Notes under the pieces: generated by a model
What the model saw: the letters and a program-made list of their open reading frames with translations, nothing else
Database searches by the model: none
Told to the model about the DNA's origin: nothing
Program-made: the position numbers and the translations under genes
Shown here: piece after piece, positions 12,742 through 24,476 of the stretch
Position numbering within the stretch: the stretch's first letter is position 1
How the letters are laid out: every line of letters starts with the position of its first letter
Assembly: GCA_948146395.1 (NCBI GenBank)
Contig: OX411557.1
Coordinates: forward strand, 36,806,077 to 36,870,076
Direction: 5' to 3'
Source: Fragum whitleyi
Taxonomy: Eukaryota; Mollusca; Bivalvia; Cardiida; Cardiidae
DNA length: 64,000 bases

Positions 12742-12879
12742 GCTGTTCATCATTTAAAAAGTGAGCTATATAGTATCTTTAACTATTTTTGGACATAAGA
12801 AGGGCCATGAGACTCGAATGAATTTCCTAATTTTAATCAGCAACGCATTATGAAAGTGTGACAATAGTCAAGCACCCCT

Positions 12880-14215
12880 TTTCTCTTATATTTGTATAAG
12901 CAATAATTATTAGGGCTCCTTTTGCTATGTTTTCATCAAACATAAAAAAATGTCCTGAGAATGTTCAAGAGATATTCGATAAAATTGGTGAACTTCATCG
13001 CGTTTACGTGAATTTTTTTAGCTGAAAGTCAAAGGCCCCTTTTCCAACGGATAGGATTTCCATAGATTTTCCGTATGATCCTACAATAATCTTGTAAAAG
13101 TTACAAGTTAATCATATAATGTTTTTGCTTATGACCAAGTTAACGAGAATACTGTGAACGAAAAAGCCAAAGCCCCCTTTGCCGTATTTTATGCACATTT
13201 TCGAAACGTACTATCATCATAACCCTACAATCATCCTTACACCAAGAATAATTTCAGCGAAAATCAAGCTTGTCTCGAGTTTCCTAACAGTTCAGTCCTA
13301 TGTTCGAAAGGAACCTTCGAAAGGAACCTTCCTTAAACCCTACTATCACCCCATGAATATACTAAGCGTTAATCCATTATGTGCCCTTTTCCCGTGTTTT
13401 CCTACGGATGAGCCAAATTTTCATGTATATTCTCAATCGGGAACCCTCGGCGATTCTACGGAATAGACCTCGGGAATAATACGGGCGCAGCCATAAAAGC
13501 GCGTCATTTTGCACGTGGGTTTATATGACGTCACAAACATCAGCGATGCTGCTAAGGATGACGTTGCATTAATCAAAATCAACGAAAGAATAATAGTGGG
13601 CTAATTATAATTTGATTACAAAACGCAGTGTTTTACTGCGTTTGTCATCAAATTATGATATGCCTAAAAGATCTCCAAAGACTATCGGAAAGAATTAACA
13701 AAATGTGATTTTTTTTCAAGCGTATTAACCGAAGTACCACCAGAAGCCAAATTACCTAAAAAATGATCCAAAATTACTACACTTACGTCCGAGGTACTTT
13801 TCAGTATACGGAAAAGTCCGAGCGGTGTTCCGAATGGTATATTCTTTATAATGACTATACGAGCATTCTGTTCAGTAAATCCGATGTATTTGTGGTCTGT
13901 GACTGGTACATGTAAAACGAGTATATCGTCTATTGACTGCTATAAACTCGTACTTACAGTTTGTATTGAGCTTTATTCCGAGCGATAATCGACAGTGTCC
14001 TTTTTCCTATGTTTTTCGACAGATCAGCCCAATTTCGGAAAAATACCTTTATGATCTCTAAACCCTCTGTGAAAGTTTCAAATACATCCGATAATATTTA
14101 TGGACTTTATCGCGTTTACAAAAAATCATTACGGGCAGAAAGATAGACAGATAGTCGGAAGGACGGATATAAAGGACGTTAGGAAATTACTCCATCGTTT
14201 ATCAGAGGAGCTAGA
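12880..14215 (+). repeat. tandem monomer array, interrupted
   Basis: Diverged monomers are marked by GGGCTCCTTTTGCTATG (12.91 kb), GGCCCCTTTTCCAACGG (13.03), GCCCCCTTTGCCGTATT (13.17), GTGCCCTTTTCCCGTG (13.38) and GTCCTTTTTCCTATG (13.99), with GGACTTTATCGCGTTTAC repeated at 12.99 and 14.10 kb. A GACAGATAGTCGGAAGGACGG tail at about 14.15 kb resembles the tails of other modular elements. The 95-codon frame at 13.2-13.5 kb is inside the array. A foldback element lies between the fourth and fifth monomers. Confidence 0.55.
13465..13985. mobile_element. foldback element with central hairpin
   Basis: Short inverted termini CTCGGGAATAA and TTATTCCGAG bound ~520 bp that interrupts the monomer array. 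Inside, ATAATTTGATTACAAAACGCAGT (13607-13629) pairs with ACTGCGTTTGTCATCAAATTAT (13635-13656) around a 5-base loop, with only small mismatches. It has no coding capacity. It is probably a non-autonomous DNA element; the duplicated target site is not obvious. Confidence 0.5.
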
Positions 14216-15290
14216 AATATATAAAAAAATCTGCTCAGAGTGGTAGTAAAATAATTCTTATTAGGGTTCCATTTATCGTGCCACAACCCAATGTGAGAAT
14301 GTCAGGACGATCGGTGGGGATCTTTTAATGAACAGGCAAACATTTCCAATTCGTTTGGCACGGCTTGATCCGAAAATGGAATCTCTCGAATGATAAAACT
14401 GAATATTCTACGAGTCACAGACTCACCACAACGGGCAATCAAATTTGACATAAGTTATTCACCATAACCATGACGTGCATTGGTAAGCTTAAAGCTGTTT
14501 TTAATGTGACAAAAGCAATAAAACATTGTGGACTTTACTTTGTACCTTGGATGAGACGTTATATAGAAGCAAACATAAGGTGTCACATTAAAATCCGCTG
14601 ATTGTTCAGGTTTTTTTAATATTCATAAGAATCAATTTAATTAAGCCGATGAAATTAACACAAATCTTTCATAATTTCTGAACAAATTAAGCTAAAAAGC
14701 TTTGCGGCTCTAATCATAAGAGGAATATAACTGCAAAGCCTTAAGTCAATCGGTCAAAAAGTGTCAGAATTATGCTCCCGAAAAATAAGTAGACGTACTG
14801 GACACTGGATGCCATGGTTGACCATATAATACGCCTCGTCATTTGACGGGTGCATAAATAAGTGTTTTACAAAATATTTCATCTTTAAAGTGAAATTAAA
14901 AACAGAATAAATCATACGTACATGATATATAGATAATATTTTATAATGTGGTTTATCTTTTTGTGTGAATTATACAAATTTTGCCAGAAAACAAATGATA
15001 GATTTGAAATCAACCCTTTAATGATCATACTAGAGAAAAAAAATAGTCATGCGTTTTATTTCTGTCAAATAATCAAAGTAATTAATAAGTTTTCAGATAA
15101 ACGCCAATTTCATAAAAAAAAAATAAAACCATGATAATGGCTTGTTATGGGCAATATCAAGGGCGCGGAACATTTCTTTAAGGAACTTGAGCTTTAATTG
15201 AATTATAAAAGACATCGTATTTTTTACCATATTAAGCGACTAACGAAATTTAGAACGTTACTTAATATAAGTATTGAATCGCAGTCAATA
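14216..15290. other. no gene recognised
   Basis: AT-rich unassigned DNA. A 62-codon frame at 14.95-15.13 kb has no recognisable features. Confidence 0.4.
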
Positions 15291-15633
15291 ACAACAAGAG
15301 GACCACGATTGTTATCGTTCATTTGAAGACCAAAAAGACTTCCGCTAAATTCTCTATGACATTCATGGGAGCCAATGATAATGAGCTTAAATATAAAGCC
15401 GAAATTTATTTTCGTACATAAATGTTAACAATACAGTACTACAACTTTTGCGAATCATATATGTAAAGGTAAACACGACTTGTTCGAACCATTTATTACT
15501 GTCGTCTCTGATAAATGTATCCCTATGAATTGTCTGATTTCATTCTTTATTCAATTCTTCTTGATTTACACAACCATACTTCCTTTCGGCCAATAACTGA
15601 ACAAATGTGAAATATCTCGTTTAATATATTATT
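15291..15633 (-). mobile_element. modular element A, truncated end
   Basis: AACAAGAGGACCACGATTGT at the left edge is the reverse complement of a family A 3' end (…GGTCCTCTTGTT), but the opposite end is missing before the next copy starts. Confidence 0.4.
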
Positions 15634-16500
15634 GAGGTCACTTGAGCACTTCCTGCTCAAGTTGAGCTATTGCGATAGTACAATGTCCGGCGTCCGTCAT
15701 CCACAATTTCTTTTTACATCTTCTCCCCCTAAGACGGTGGGCCAATCTTGATGAAACTTAGCAGGGATGTTCAAATAAATAAAATCAACTCTTAACTTTC
15801 CCTTTTCCCTCAACAAAGGGGGTGAAAAAAGGAAAATCTTCAAAAATCTTCTTCTCTGAATCAGAAGGCAGACACCTTGCATATTTGGTATGAAGCATCA
15901 TCTAGTTGACCTCTACCAAGTTTGTTTATAACAAGAACCTGGTGTCATTTTGGGGATTGCCCCGGCACATCACTTTTAGCTCTTCTGAGCACGAAGGGTT
16001 AAAAAGGAAGATCTTCTTCTTTGAAACCAGAAAGCAGACAGCTTTCGTATTTTGTATGTCGTATCAGTTTATGGGCTTCAGCCAAGTTTGTTCATATCAA
16101 AACCCTAGGGTCATATTTGGGCTCCACCCGGACGCATCCCTTTCAGCTCATCTGAGCACAATGGGTGAAAAAAAGGATAATCTTCAGAAATCTTCTCTGA
16201 AACCAGAAAAGAGGTAGCTTTCATAGTTAGCATGTAGCATCATCTAGTGGACCTCTACCAAGTTTGTTCATATCAAAACCCTGGGGTCACATATGGGCTC
16301 CACTCGGGTGCATCCCTTTTACATAGAATCAAAGAGCGAAAAGGCATATTCTTCTTGCTCTTGACTGAAAATATTCCATGGTATTTATCGTATGTAAAAA
16401 TAATCTCTTTGTTGACATCTGCTTATGAAATTAATATGATGTCACAGGGATCAAAGAGACCCTGGTGAGCGATCCAGGACCATCATGGTCCTCTTGTTTT
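15634..16500 (+). mobile_element. modular element A, complete copy
   Basis: The 5' hairpin is AGGTCACTTGAGCA with TGCTCAAGTTGAGCT, followed by GCGATAGTACAATGTCCGGC. Three to four ~170 bp monomers follow; a shared word CAAGTTTGTTCATATCAA recurs near 15.92, 16.08 and 16.26 kb, each with a nearby GAAACCAGAAA word. The 3' end has GGTGAGCGAT, the perfect hairpin GGACCATCATGGTCC, then CTCTTGTTTT. Frames of 73 and 103 codons across the monomers are repeat by-products. This is the clearest example of the family architecture here. Confidence 0.78.
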
Positions 16501-16673
16501 TAAAAGTCTCTATTTTTCCGTTTTAGGGTTAAATACCCTCCAACAGAACAGTCAAGTGACAAGCGATAGATAGATATAATACAGGTGAGAAACTAGACCA
16601 TCACAGGAGGGGAATTTATACCTTTGTATGGGCTTTTTTGTGATAATTTTAAGATATTTTTTCTCTTCAACAA

Positions 16674-16956
16674 GAGGAACATGATGATCCTAATCTCACC
16701 TGAGTAGGTCTACTAATAATTTGTCAACCTTGATATATATACCACAGATTGTTTAAGTGTACACTTAGGATGGTTTTTAAAGAGACAGACTTAAAACGAT
16801 CTTAGATTTTTAACTTCACACAAGGAACATCCCTGCTTAGTTTCAGATTTCGCTCAACGTTTTATGAGGATATTATTTTTTTCTAGGTTTTTCAACAATA
16901 TTCAGGCTGTCCAATACCGTGAATAGAAGAGATTTTGAAAGAAATTACATTCTTTT
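16674..16956 (-). mobile_element. modular element A, truncated copy
   Basis: AACAAGAGGAACATGATGAT followed by CTCACCTGAG is the inverted 3' end of family A. The interior is short and runs into the next element at 16957. Confidence 0.5.
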
Positions 16957-18064
16957 AACAAGGGCTTCGCAGAGCGGCGCATATACGCCCGAAGGAGCTT
17001 GTCAGTAACCTTGGCTTGTCATTAACAAGAGCTTGAATGATAGCTAAAAAAAATGCAAAGAGACAGACATACACCACTGGGCCATAACATAGTATGACCC
17101 TTTGAGTGAAAATTGAAAATGTGTAAGACAATTTGCCCACAAAAGCATTGTGAATTTCAATTAATTCAAAGGCAGATTATAAAAGAAAAACCCAAGTTTT
17201 TTTTTAATTTCTGAATCTTATGCTTAACTAAATAGCAGGGATACATTGTGGCAAGATTCAGTTCAATCCAATTGTGTTGTGTGCACACACACACAAAAAT
17301 TTGTAAACTTTAAGCTATTTTTTAAGGAAAAGGGCAGATGAATTAGGAACTACTTTACATAAGAAAATTTGTTTTAGTCCCAAACTAAGATAGACAACAT
17401 ACAGAGTCATTGTGCACGTTTCAGTTCATTCCTATTCAAAATGAAAGAGAAAAGGAGCTCACAAAAAATAACTTTCTTCATTCAATTCAAGGGCAGAAAA
17501 TTCAAGATAACTCACGAATGACTGGAGCATTTTGAATTTAAAAAAAGTCTTATGCGCAACTAAACATCATAGGGACTGATTGTGTCTAGATTCAGCTCAT
17601 TTCCATTGACAGTTTAGGATGAATTGCACACACAAAAAAAACAGTGATCTTCGTTCAATTCAAGGGCAGATAATTTAAGATTCGCCGAAATGACTGGAGC
17701 GATTTGAATTACAAATGTCACGACATCACAAGGAGTAATAATGCCAGGTTTCAGCTCATTCTCATTGAACGTTAAGGAGGAGTTGCCCACACAAAAAGAG
17801 TGATTTTTGTTCAAATCAAAGGCAGATAATTCATTATTTCTCAGGAATGACAGGAGCGATTTGAATTTCAAAGGTCTTATCCACAACTAGACATCATAAG
17901 GAGTATTTGTGTCTAGTTTCAGCTCATTCCCATTGATAGTTAAGGAGGAGTTGCGCCCACCAAAAATTGCTAATGGACGGACATCCGGATAGACAGACAG
18001 ACAGACAGGCGGACGGACGGACGACCGGGGCCATATCATAATACGTCCCTTCTGGCGTATAAAA
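16957..18064 (+). mobile_element. modular element C with ~160 bp monomers
   Basis: Starts AACAAGGGCTTCGCAG with ATATACGCCCGAAGGAG just inside; the far end reads CCCTTCTGGCGTATAAAA, so the two ends are inverted repeats (ATACGCC.GAAGG). At least four monomers share TTCAA.TCAAGGGCAGATAAT and ATGACTGGAGCGATTTGAAT. The 3' part is GACAGACAGACAGGCGGACG followed by CATATCATAATACGTCCC. No coding capacity. The monomer pattern and mirrored ends suggest a non-autonomous element moved as a unit. Confidence 0.7.
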
Positions 18065-18257
18065 ACTTGTGGAGCTTCACGAATGGAACACCAAAACTAG
18101 GTTTCAGCTTGATATGCCATGTGATTAAAGTGTGCAGATTTTTTTTCAAATTGTCATCAATATTTGGCCTCTCTGTTTCCATGACAACCAAACATATGGA
18201 TGGATTTTTTTTTTTTTTTTTGTAACAACATTGGATGAGCTTCACCAAAGCAGGTAA

Positions 18258-18440
18258 GGGATGCGTTTACTTAAAAAGCGTTTCTACGGAAAGGAACGTG
18301 GAATCCACTAGTCAAAACCTCGGTCTATTAAAAGGTAGTCAGTTTTGACAGGGATGAAAATAAAAATGCAAGTTAGAAATAAACGGTTAAGGTTTGAAGA
18401 GAACATGTATTTGTGGACGTAACTTTTGGAGTTTAGTATA
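18258..18440 (+). repeat. dispersed repeat R1, copy 2
   Basis: Diverged relative of 3568-3750, with the same order of landmarks (GCGTTTACTTAAAAAGCGTT, TCAGTTTTGACAGGGAT, GACGTAACTTTTGGAGTT). A run of 17 T lies just upstream at about 18206-18222. Confidence 0.6.
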
Positions 18441-18527
18441 TTTTATACATAGACGGGCGGACACACTAGATGACTACCAGACCCCCAAATTATTCGTTTT
18501 GCGGGGGTAGCTATAGGAAACAAAAAT

Positions 18528-20395
18528 GACAAGATGCCTTCGTTAAACGTATGCCCCTGCAACTGCATTTTTAGTGGTTTGATACACGTATATAGAAATC
18601 ATTTGTTTAAAAATTACATTTAAACATGATTTGACCTTTGTGCAATGAATAAATCAACCGATGAATACAATTTGCACCGAGGAAGATCGGTGGTTACGAA
18701 TAGCTTCGGATCAACCCGAGCACTAGATTTTTACAGGATAGTAAAATATTTCCTTTAGCAATCAACCAATGCAACGATGTTAAAAGCGGCATAAAATACA
18801 ATTGGAAACAAACCAAAACTAAATTCATTTTTTATTCAAAATGTAAAGCAGACTACAATTAAAGAGCAGCTTGCAGAACCGTCTTTTAATTGATTTGGGA
18901 GAAGACGAGGAATTTTGATTTGAAGGTATAGAAACCTTTTATTATATTGGATAATGCATGAGATATTTAAGTTATAAAAAATAAAGATAAATTAAACATT
19001 AATAAAGAAAGAAATTGCCGGTAATTAATGAAAATTAGATATACCGGGGCTCGATCCTTGAACCGTGTGTTCCGCACTTGGTATTTCTTAGAAGCACTCC
19101 CTAATTATTAAGACTGAGGTGACTTCACGTCCACTCAAGTCAAAAGTTATACTTTTGATCGAGTCTCTTGGTAGTCTTTGGGCCAACTTATTTCTGACCC
19201 TGGGCGGGTACTGTTGCCCGCAACATCAGAGAATTTCTCAGAAAGCGGGATACAAGCTCTAGACTGGTCCACATATCGACTATCAGAATAGCCTAGAATA
19301 GGCTATTCTGATATGCGACAGTGAGACCAGTCTACACCCGACCCGAAAGCGGGCGAGAAATAAGTATGCCCTATATTTAACGTGAATATTTCGAAATCCC
19401 ACATTTGATTTTAACTGATATCCTTGAAGTTTCTGACTAAACAAAGGTCAAGTCATAATAAAATATCTGAAATGTGACGACTCAATCATTTACAGATATG
19501 GTCAATTTCAAAGTTTTTATTTTGAAAAATCAGTGATTTTTTTTTTTTGGAATATTACAAATGACAAATGACCTTGACTTTTGGCATCAAACGATAACCC
19601 TTGCCACATGCAATATTCGTGTGAACTATAAACGATATATGACTTATCAATTCATTTAAATTTCATACAACTTCAGCTCGGAAAGTGACCTTGTCCTTGA
19701 CTGATAATCTAAGAATAAGTACCAACAGAAAGCTATTGTCACAAGCAACACACATGAAAGATAAGAAGAGTCTACTAATTACCATTCAAAAGTGTTAGCT
19801 AATGTTAAAGTTTTCATGTTGAAAATCTGTGACCTTCAAACCCTAACATATGTTTTATCTAAACTTTGCTATCAACTGCAAGACATTGTCATAAGCAATA
19901 CTCATGTGATATAAATGAAGGCTACATCACTTACCATCCCCAAAGAAAGCAAGCGTTAAAAATTTTATCTTAAACAACCTTAAACTTGATATTTTTACTT
20001 GACCTTGACTGCTGGCCTTGATATTGGTACAGAGACTCTATCCCTTACCATTTAAAAGTTATAGTTCCATGTTTAAAATCAGTGATGTTGAGAATTTGAT
20101 CTTGACCTTGACTAACGGTATTGACTTTGGAATATTCTGAACGGCCTTGCTATAAGAAATACTGATGTGAAATATGAAGACTACATTACTTTTTCAAGTT
20201 GACATTGACCTTCGACCTACTTATGATCTTGATGTGGGTAACAACCGAAATCGCCTATCACAAACATTGCACATGTGAAATATGATGAATCAATCACTTA
20301 GAGTTTATTGTCGGACAAACAGGCGAACAGACAATCTGACAGCAAACACAAAAACAGTATGACCCGATCTTTCGACGCAGGGGCTAGAAAAATAT
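18528..20395 (+). mobile_element. long GACCTTGAC modular element
   Basis: The left end has ACAAGATGCCTTCGTTAAACG and TATGCCCCTGCAA; the right end has GACAATCTGACAG..., then TATGACCCGATC and CGACGCAGGGGCTAG, giving mirrored CCCCTGC/GCAGGGG ends. From 19.4 to 20.3 kb, diverged monomers share GACCTTGACTG, ACTTACCATT.AAAG and CATGTGA.ATATGA. The section 18.65-19.43 kb does not look like monomers and contains a foldback, so the element is probably nested. Confidence 0.5.
19186..19366. mobile_element. ~180 bp foldback element
   Basis: The whole segment folds on itself. The outer arms TTATTTCTGACCCTGGGCGGG and CCCGAAAGCGGGCGAGAAATAA are imperfectly complementary. The middle arms AGACTGGTCCACA and TGAGACCAGTCT pair, and the core TATCAGAATAGCCTA (19281-19295) pairs perfectly with TAGGCTATTCTGATA (19299-19313) around GAA. 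It codes for nothing. Strong hairpin potential makes it a typical foldback MITE. Confidence 0.72.
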
Positions 20396-23300
20396 GTACA
20401 TATACATAATGTTACCCATAACACGTTTCATCCTTTTAAAGAAAAGATGTTCAAGACTGAGTGTCATACAAATTACAGACAAACGCATTTGCGAAATCTT
20501 CTATGTGACAAAGTTTCTGAAAAACATGAAGTTGCATTTCTGATCTTTCATCGATAATCAGAGGTATAACATTGCCCTTTCGTAGGTACGTCGCTGTTTA
20601 GCCGCACTGTATGTTTCATAGGTTAGTCAAAACGTATACTCCTTACTAACTAACAACGTTATATCAACAAACATCCGTGATCTTATTTTTTGTCATGCCT
20701 AATATCCGTTCAAAAACCCATTCAATGTAAGTAGAATAGTATTAGGGCAATAAAAACGTCTGCGTCTATACATTGAAAGAGCCTGATCCTAAAGCACCTG
20801 TGCCAATCATCGCAATAGGGACCCCAAAGATTCGTTAATGAAATAACGATTGCCCGAAATAACGAGACAAAAAATAAATTTCATTTCTTATTTTCATCAT
20901 CTTTCTTTTTGTAGCGTGTTTTGTTCGGCGATTTCTGTATTGTAATCCTCAAAATTAAAACAACGTGAACAAGCCTGTAAGCATTTTTTTATGCATAAAA
21001 CGCGAAAAATTTTGTCGCGAATGTTTCCTGGTTAAGAGTAATTGAAAAATACAATCTAGTCAACTTGAGTTTCCCTCTTTTTCAAATAGGATCACACTAC
21101 GCTACGTGCTTGAACGCTTTTCAAACTGTATCATATGTCCAGGTTATTTTTAAAACATCTTTTAAATAAAAGCAATTAATTCTAGGCCTTTCTCGAAATA
21201 ATAATTCTAATCCTCATTTTCTATTTCGGGTAATATGGTGTAGTTTCAAGAGCTGGTTAGCCATTTTATCTATCAATTGACAAGCCGATAAATTATCCCC
21301 GCTGATTTTATAATGTTTGATAAATGCTGTTTTAGACTGTCACGAATTGATGGTGTAATTGAAAGATATCTTATGAATTCCACATTTTCGGGTAGCAGGA
21401 CGTTGCTTGTTGGCTTAATTTATTTGCTAGGTCAAATTAAAACAATTTATCTAGGAATAACTTCTTTGAAATATTAAACTCCGTAACGGCGCATTAAATA
21501 AAAAATATCTAATTCTTATATTATCGAGAATTATCCAGTTTGCGTAAATAACATTATTATACGCCACTGGAGGTACACATGTATACAAAGAATTATCCTT
21601 GACTTTCTGCCCATATTTCCGTATTCCCATCCAAATCTCGTTAAAACAACCTCTTCTTATGAACGGATTCATTTTCACAGTATGTTCATATATATTAGTT
21701 TCTAGTTAAATTCTACTTTAGTTATTTTTTTAAATAGAATTGATCAAATATCATCACTTTAATCATTGATCGCATTAATACAGTATTAGAATAATTTTCT
21801 TACTGAACCATTGGTCAATTTACCTAAGGAACAAACGGGTATATTTATCTTCCGAGTTGAAGGTACAACATTTCATTCAATTCCTTTCTTAAGGATTATA
21901 ATTCAAATTGTTTGCTTTCTGTAAGTCGAAACGATGACCTTATTACCTTTAATATTTTACAAGCGCCAATAATGCAGAACTAACTAAATTATCTTCAAAG
22001 TTATAACACAAATAAGTCTATACTTAAGTTTGTGCTATTAATCAATTTCAAGGTCACAATGACATTGATCATAAACAGGTTATCATATTTTACACCATAC
22101 GATACAGTCCGTACGAATTTTGCTTTCTTCAATTCTGAATTAAATGATCATCCCCCAAAACTTATATCAGATGTATTTATGAATCTACAGACAATGCCAT
22201 TTGAATAAATAACACAATACTAGCTAAATGTAAGGTATTCATTTATATAAGGTTTTCATATAAGTCACAAAGTTACTCCGTTATGTATGCATTTAATAGT
22301 TTGATCCAAAAGTATAAAGTACACCTGGATATAAATAAATTAATGATCAAATTAAGACGAAAAAGCATCATTTTGTCTCAAATACAGATTTGTGACACCC
22401 TTACTCAATAATGTCGACATAGCAAAATCGATATCCGGTTGAGGAGGGTAAGGTAGCCACAAAAGACTATTCTTTAATGGCGTTTCTCTATATTTATAGA
22501 GTCTCTCAAAGATGACATTGCGTATTCTATAATAATTCAATTTTGACACCTTTGTACGAGACTTTAGGCTACTGTTATGTAACCTCGTTTCACATGTATC
22601 GTTTTCAACCCGTGAATGTATGCCATGTTATAACATAGCTTTACATATTTCTTCATTACAACATATTTTGTTATTAAAGTATATCTTTGAATGAATTTGT
22701 GTTTTTAATTTTTTCTGAGGTAAAATATATGCCATGAAAAATAAGCAATTGAGACTAAGGAGATTGAATAACGGCCTACAGATCTTAACTATCAAATTAC
22801 AGTAATAAATAAAGGAATAAGCAGAGCAATGTTAATATCGATCAAAGCATTATAAAGACCAAGACAATTGACCAACACAAGTATGTGATCCATTGTTAAA
22901 ACTATTCATCAACCCAAATTCTTCAATACTACATGCACAAGTGTATTCAAAACAATGCCAATTGAAAACACCGACCCGAACCTTTAACGTGCATTCTCAA
23001 ATTTCAAAGTAATATAAAGCAAAGTACAGCAGGTAAGCATAAGCAAAATCCAAAGTAAATTTAGGTCGACGAAAATGAATCGCCACCACATGAACTTTTT
23101 TGTGAACCCCGTAAAAAATTATTTAAATGTATTATGGAATGTAGCGGTCGTGGAAGAGTCCCGAGAAAGAAAATAACGGTACATAATTTACAGATTAAAA
23201 CCCAATTGCTACCATACCTGTAAGTCAAAATCATTCTACCTGTGACACTTGCAAGTGAGGAATTGAAATATAGCATTTGACAAGAAGAAGGTATAAGACC

Positions 23301-23443
23301 CATTTTTTAAAGGAAAGCAAGATAAAAGTATTACACTTCGGAACTTTGCCCGACCGTGAATTTATCGCTTATATAAGAATCTATATCCCCTTAAATGAAT
23401 CAATTTGTGTCGAAAAGGAAATACAATCATCATATATGTATTA
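20396..23443. other. no gene recognised; decayed monomers near 22 kb
   Basis: A long quiet stretch without usable frames. Around 21.9-22.3 kb, words such as CAAGGTCACAATGACATTGATC suggest old GACCTTGAC-type monomers. The 80-codon minus-strand frame at 23.06-23.30 kb has no recognisable domain. Confidence 0.4.
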
Positions 23444-23621
23444 CAGTCAAACCTGTCTTAGCGGCCACCTGTATTCAGCAAGCAACCTGTCTTAAGCTAG
23501 CGATCACCGAGTTCTCAAAAGAGCCGTTTGCACTGAAATTGACCTGTATTAAGTAAGCACCTTCCTTAAGCAAGCGCTTTTTGAATGTCCCTTGGGTGCT
23601 TGCTTAAGACAGGTTTGACTG
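23444..23621 (+). mobile_element. TA-flanked MITE (CAGTCAAACCTGTCTTA), copy 1
   Basis: 178 bp with perfect 17 bp terminal inverted repeats CAGTCAAACCTGTCTTA / TAAGACAGGTTTGACTG, flanked on both sides by TA. The interior repeats the inverted words GTATTAAGTAAGCACC and GCTTGCTTAAG. The TA duplication and size fit a non-autonomous Tc1/mariner-type element; that class is inference. A second copy lies at 42315-42481 in the opposite orientation. Confidence 0.85.
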
Positions 23622-23681
23622 TATATTTATAGGCGGGAAAAAGGCCACCTACGACAAAAAAACAAAATCTTTACTTCCACG

Positions 23682-24476
23682 TCGAAAGCGACTTTCAATA
23701 TCTTTTTAAAAGAATGCCTCCTTTAACGTTTTGCAGCTAAGAAATTCAAATAGTGCAATAGGTAATTTCGGTTGGATATTTTGAAGAATTGCTTGTTGCC
23801 CTCTTTTATTCGTGAGCCACAAACCCCTCCTCCTCGTTGACGCACTTGCTTCATGGCTTCCTATCCCAAGTTTTAAAAGTAAGGCACAATGAAAGTTTAA
23901 ACTTTCTAGACGCAATTTTAAAAGCAATTCAATTGAAAATGTAAACTAAATGGGTCAACAGTAATCACTTTTCAAGAGGTTCATACGAGCCTTTCGGTGA
24001 GTCTTAGCAAAAGTAAACGGAACGAACTAATACATATTTTTCTAACTGATCAGCGAAGGCTGGAAAAGATGGTTTTTGACGTGTTTCCGTTACAAAGGCA
24101 CCGAGGGACAGGATTTTGTTGATCAAAGTATTCAAGTACATGAAACGATTTTGAACTTATGTGTACATTAAACGTAGTAGTGTTGATAGGAAGAAGCAGA
24201 CAGTCTTGAATGTTTATCCAGGTGCACTAACGTCATAACCTTGTATTAGACAAACGTTATATTTTACAGGGAACCATTTTAAAGTTTTCCGTTTTTGTAT
24301 TTCTGAAAAAGGACCACTGGCTACGAAAACGCTTATAATTTGGTAGTGTCTCATTCACATCCCACGAAACTTTTCAACTTCAATTCAACCTGGACTAGGA
24401 CGTAATTTGGTAATGTTTCGTGAAATGCTAAATGCAATTATTAAGAAATCAGATATTTAGTTGGCGTACTCTTAAA
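23682..24476. repeat. tandem duplication, unit 1 (~0.8 kb)
   Basis: Begins TCGAAAGCGAC.TTCAATATC and is followed directly by a nearly identical second unit, offset by 799 bases over most of its length. A minus-strand frame of 73 codons (23706-23927, begins MLLKLRLESLNFHC) is intact here and in unit 2. I recognise no domain in it. Differences from unit 2 are single bases plus one 3-base repeat-unit change (GTAGTAGTG versus GTAGTG). Confidence 0.9.

Noticed and set aside
13179..13466. 95-codon plus-strand frame
   Set aside because: It lies wholly within the tandem monomer array and shows no protein features.
19035..19115. tRNA-like segment on the minus strand (GGGGCTCGATCC word)
   Set aside because: Only a box-B-like word is present; no convincing box A or cloverleaf and no SINE body.
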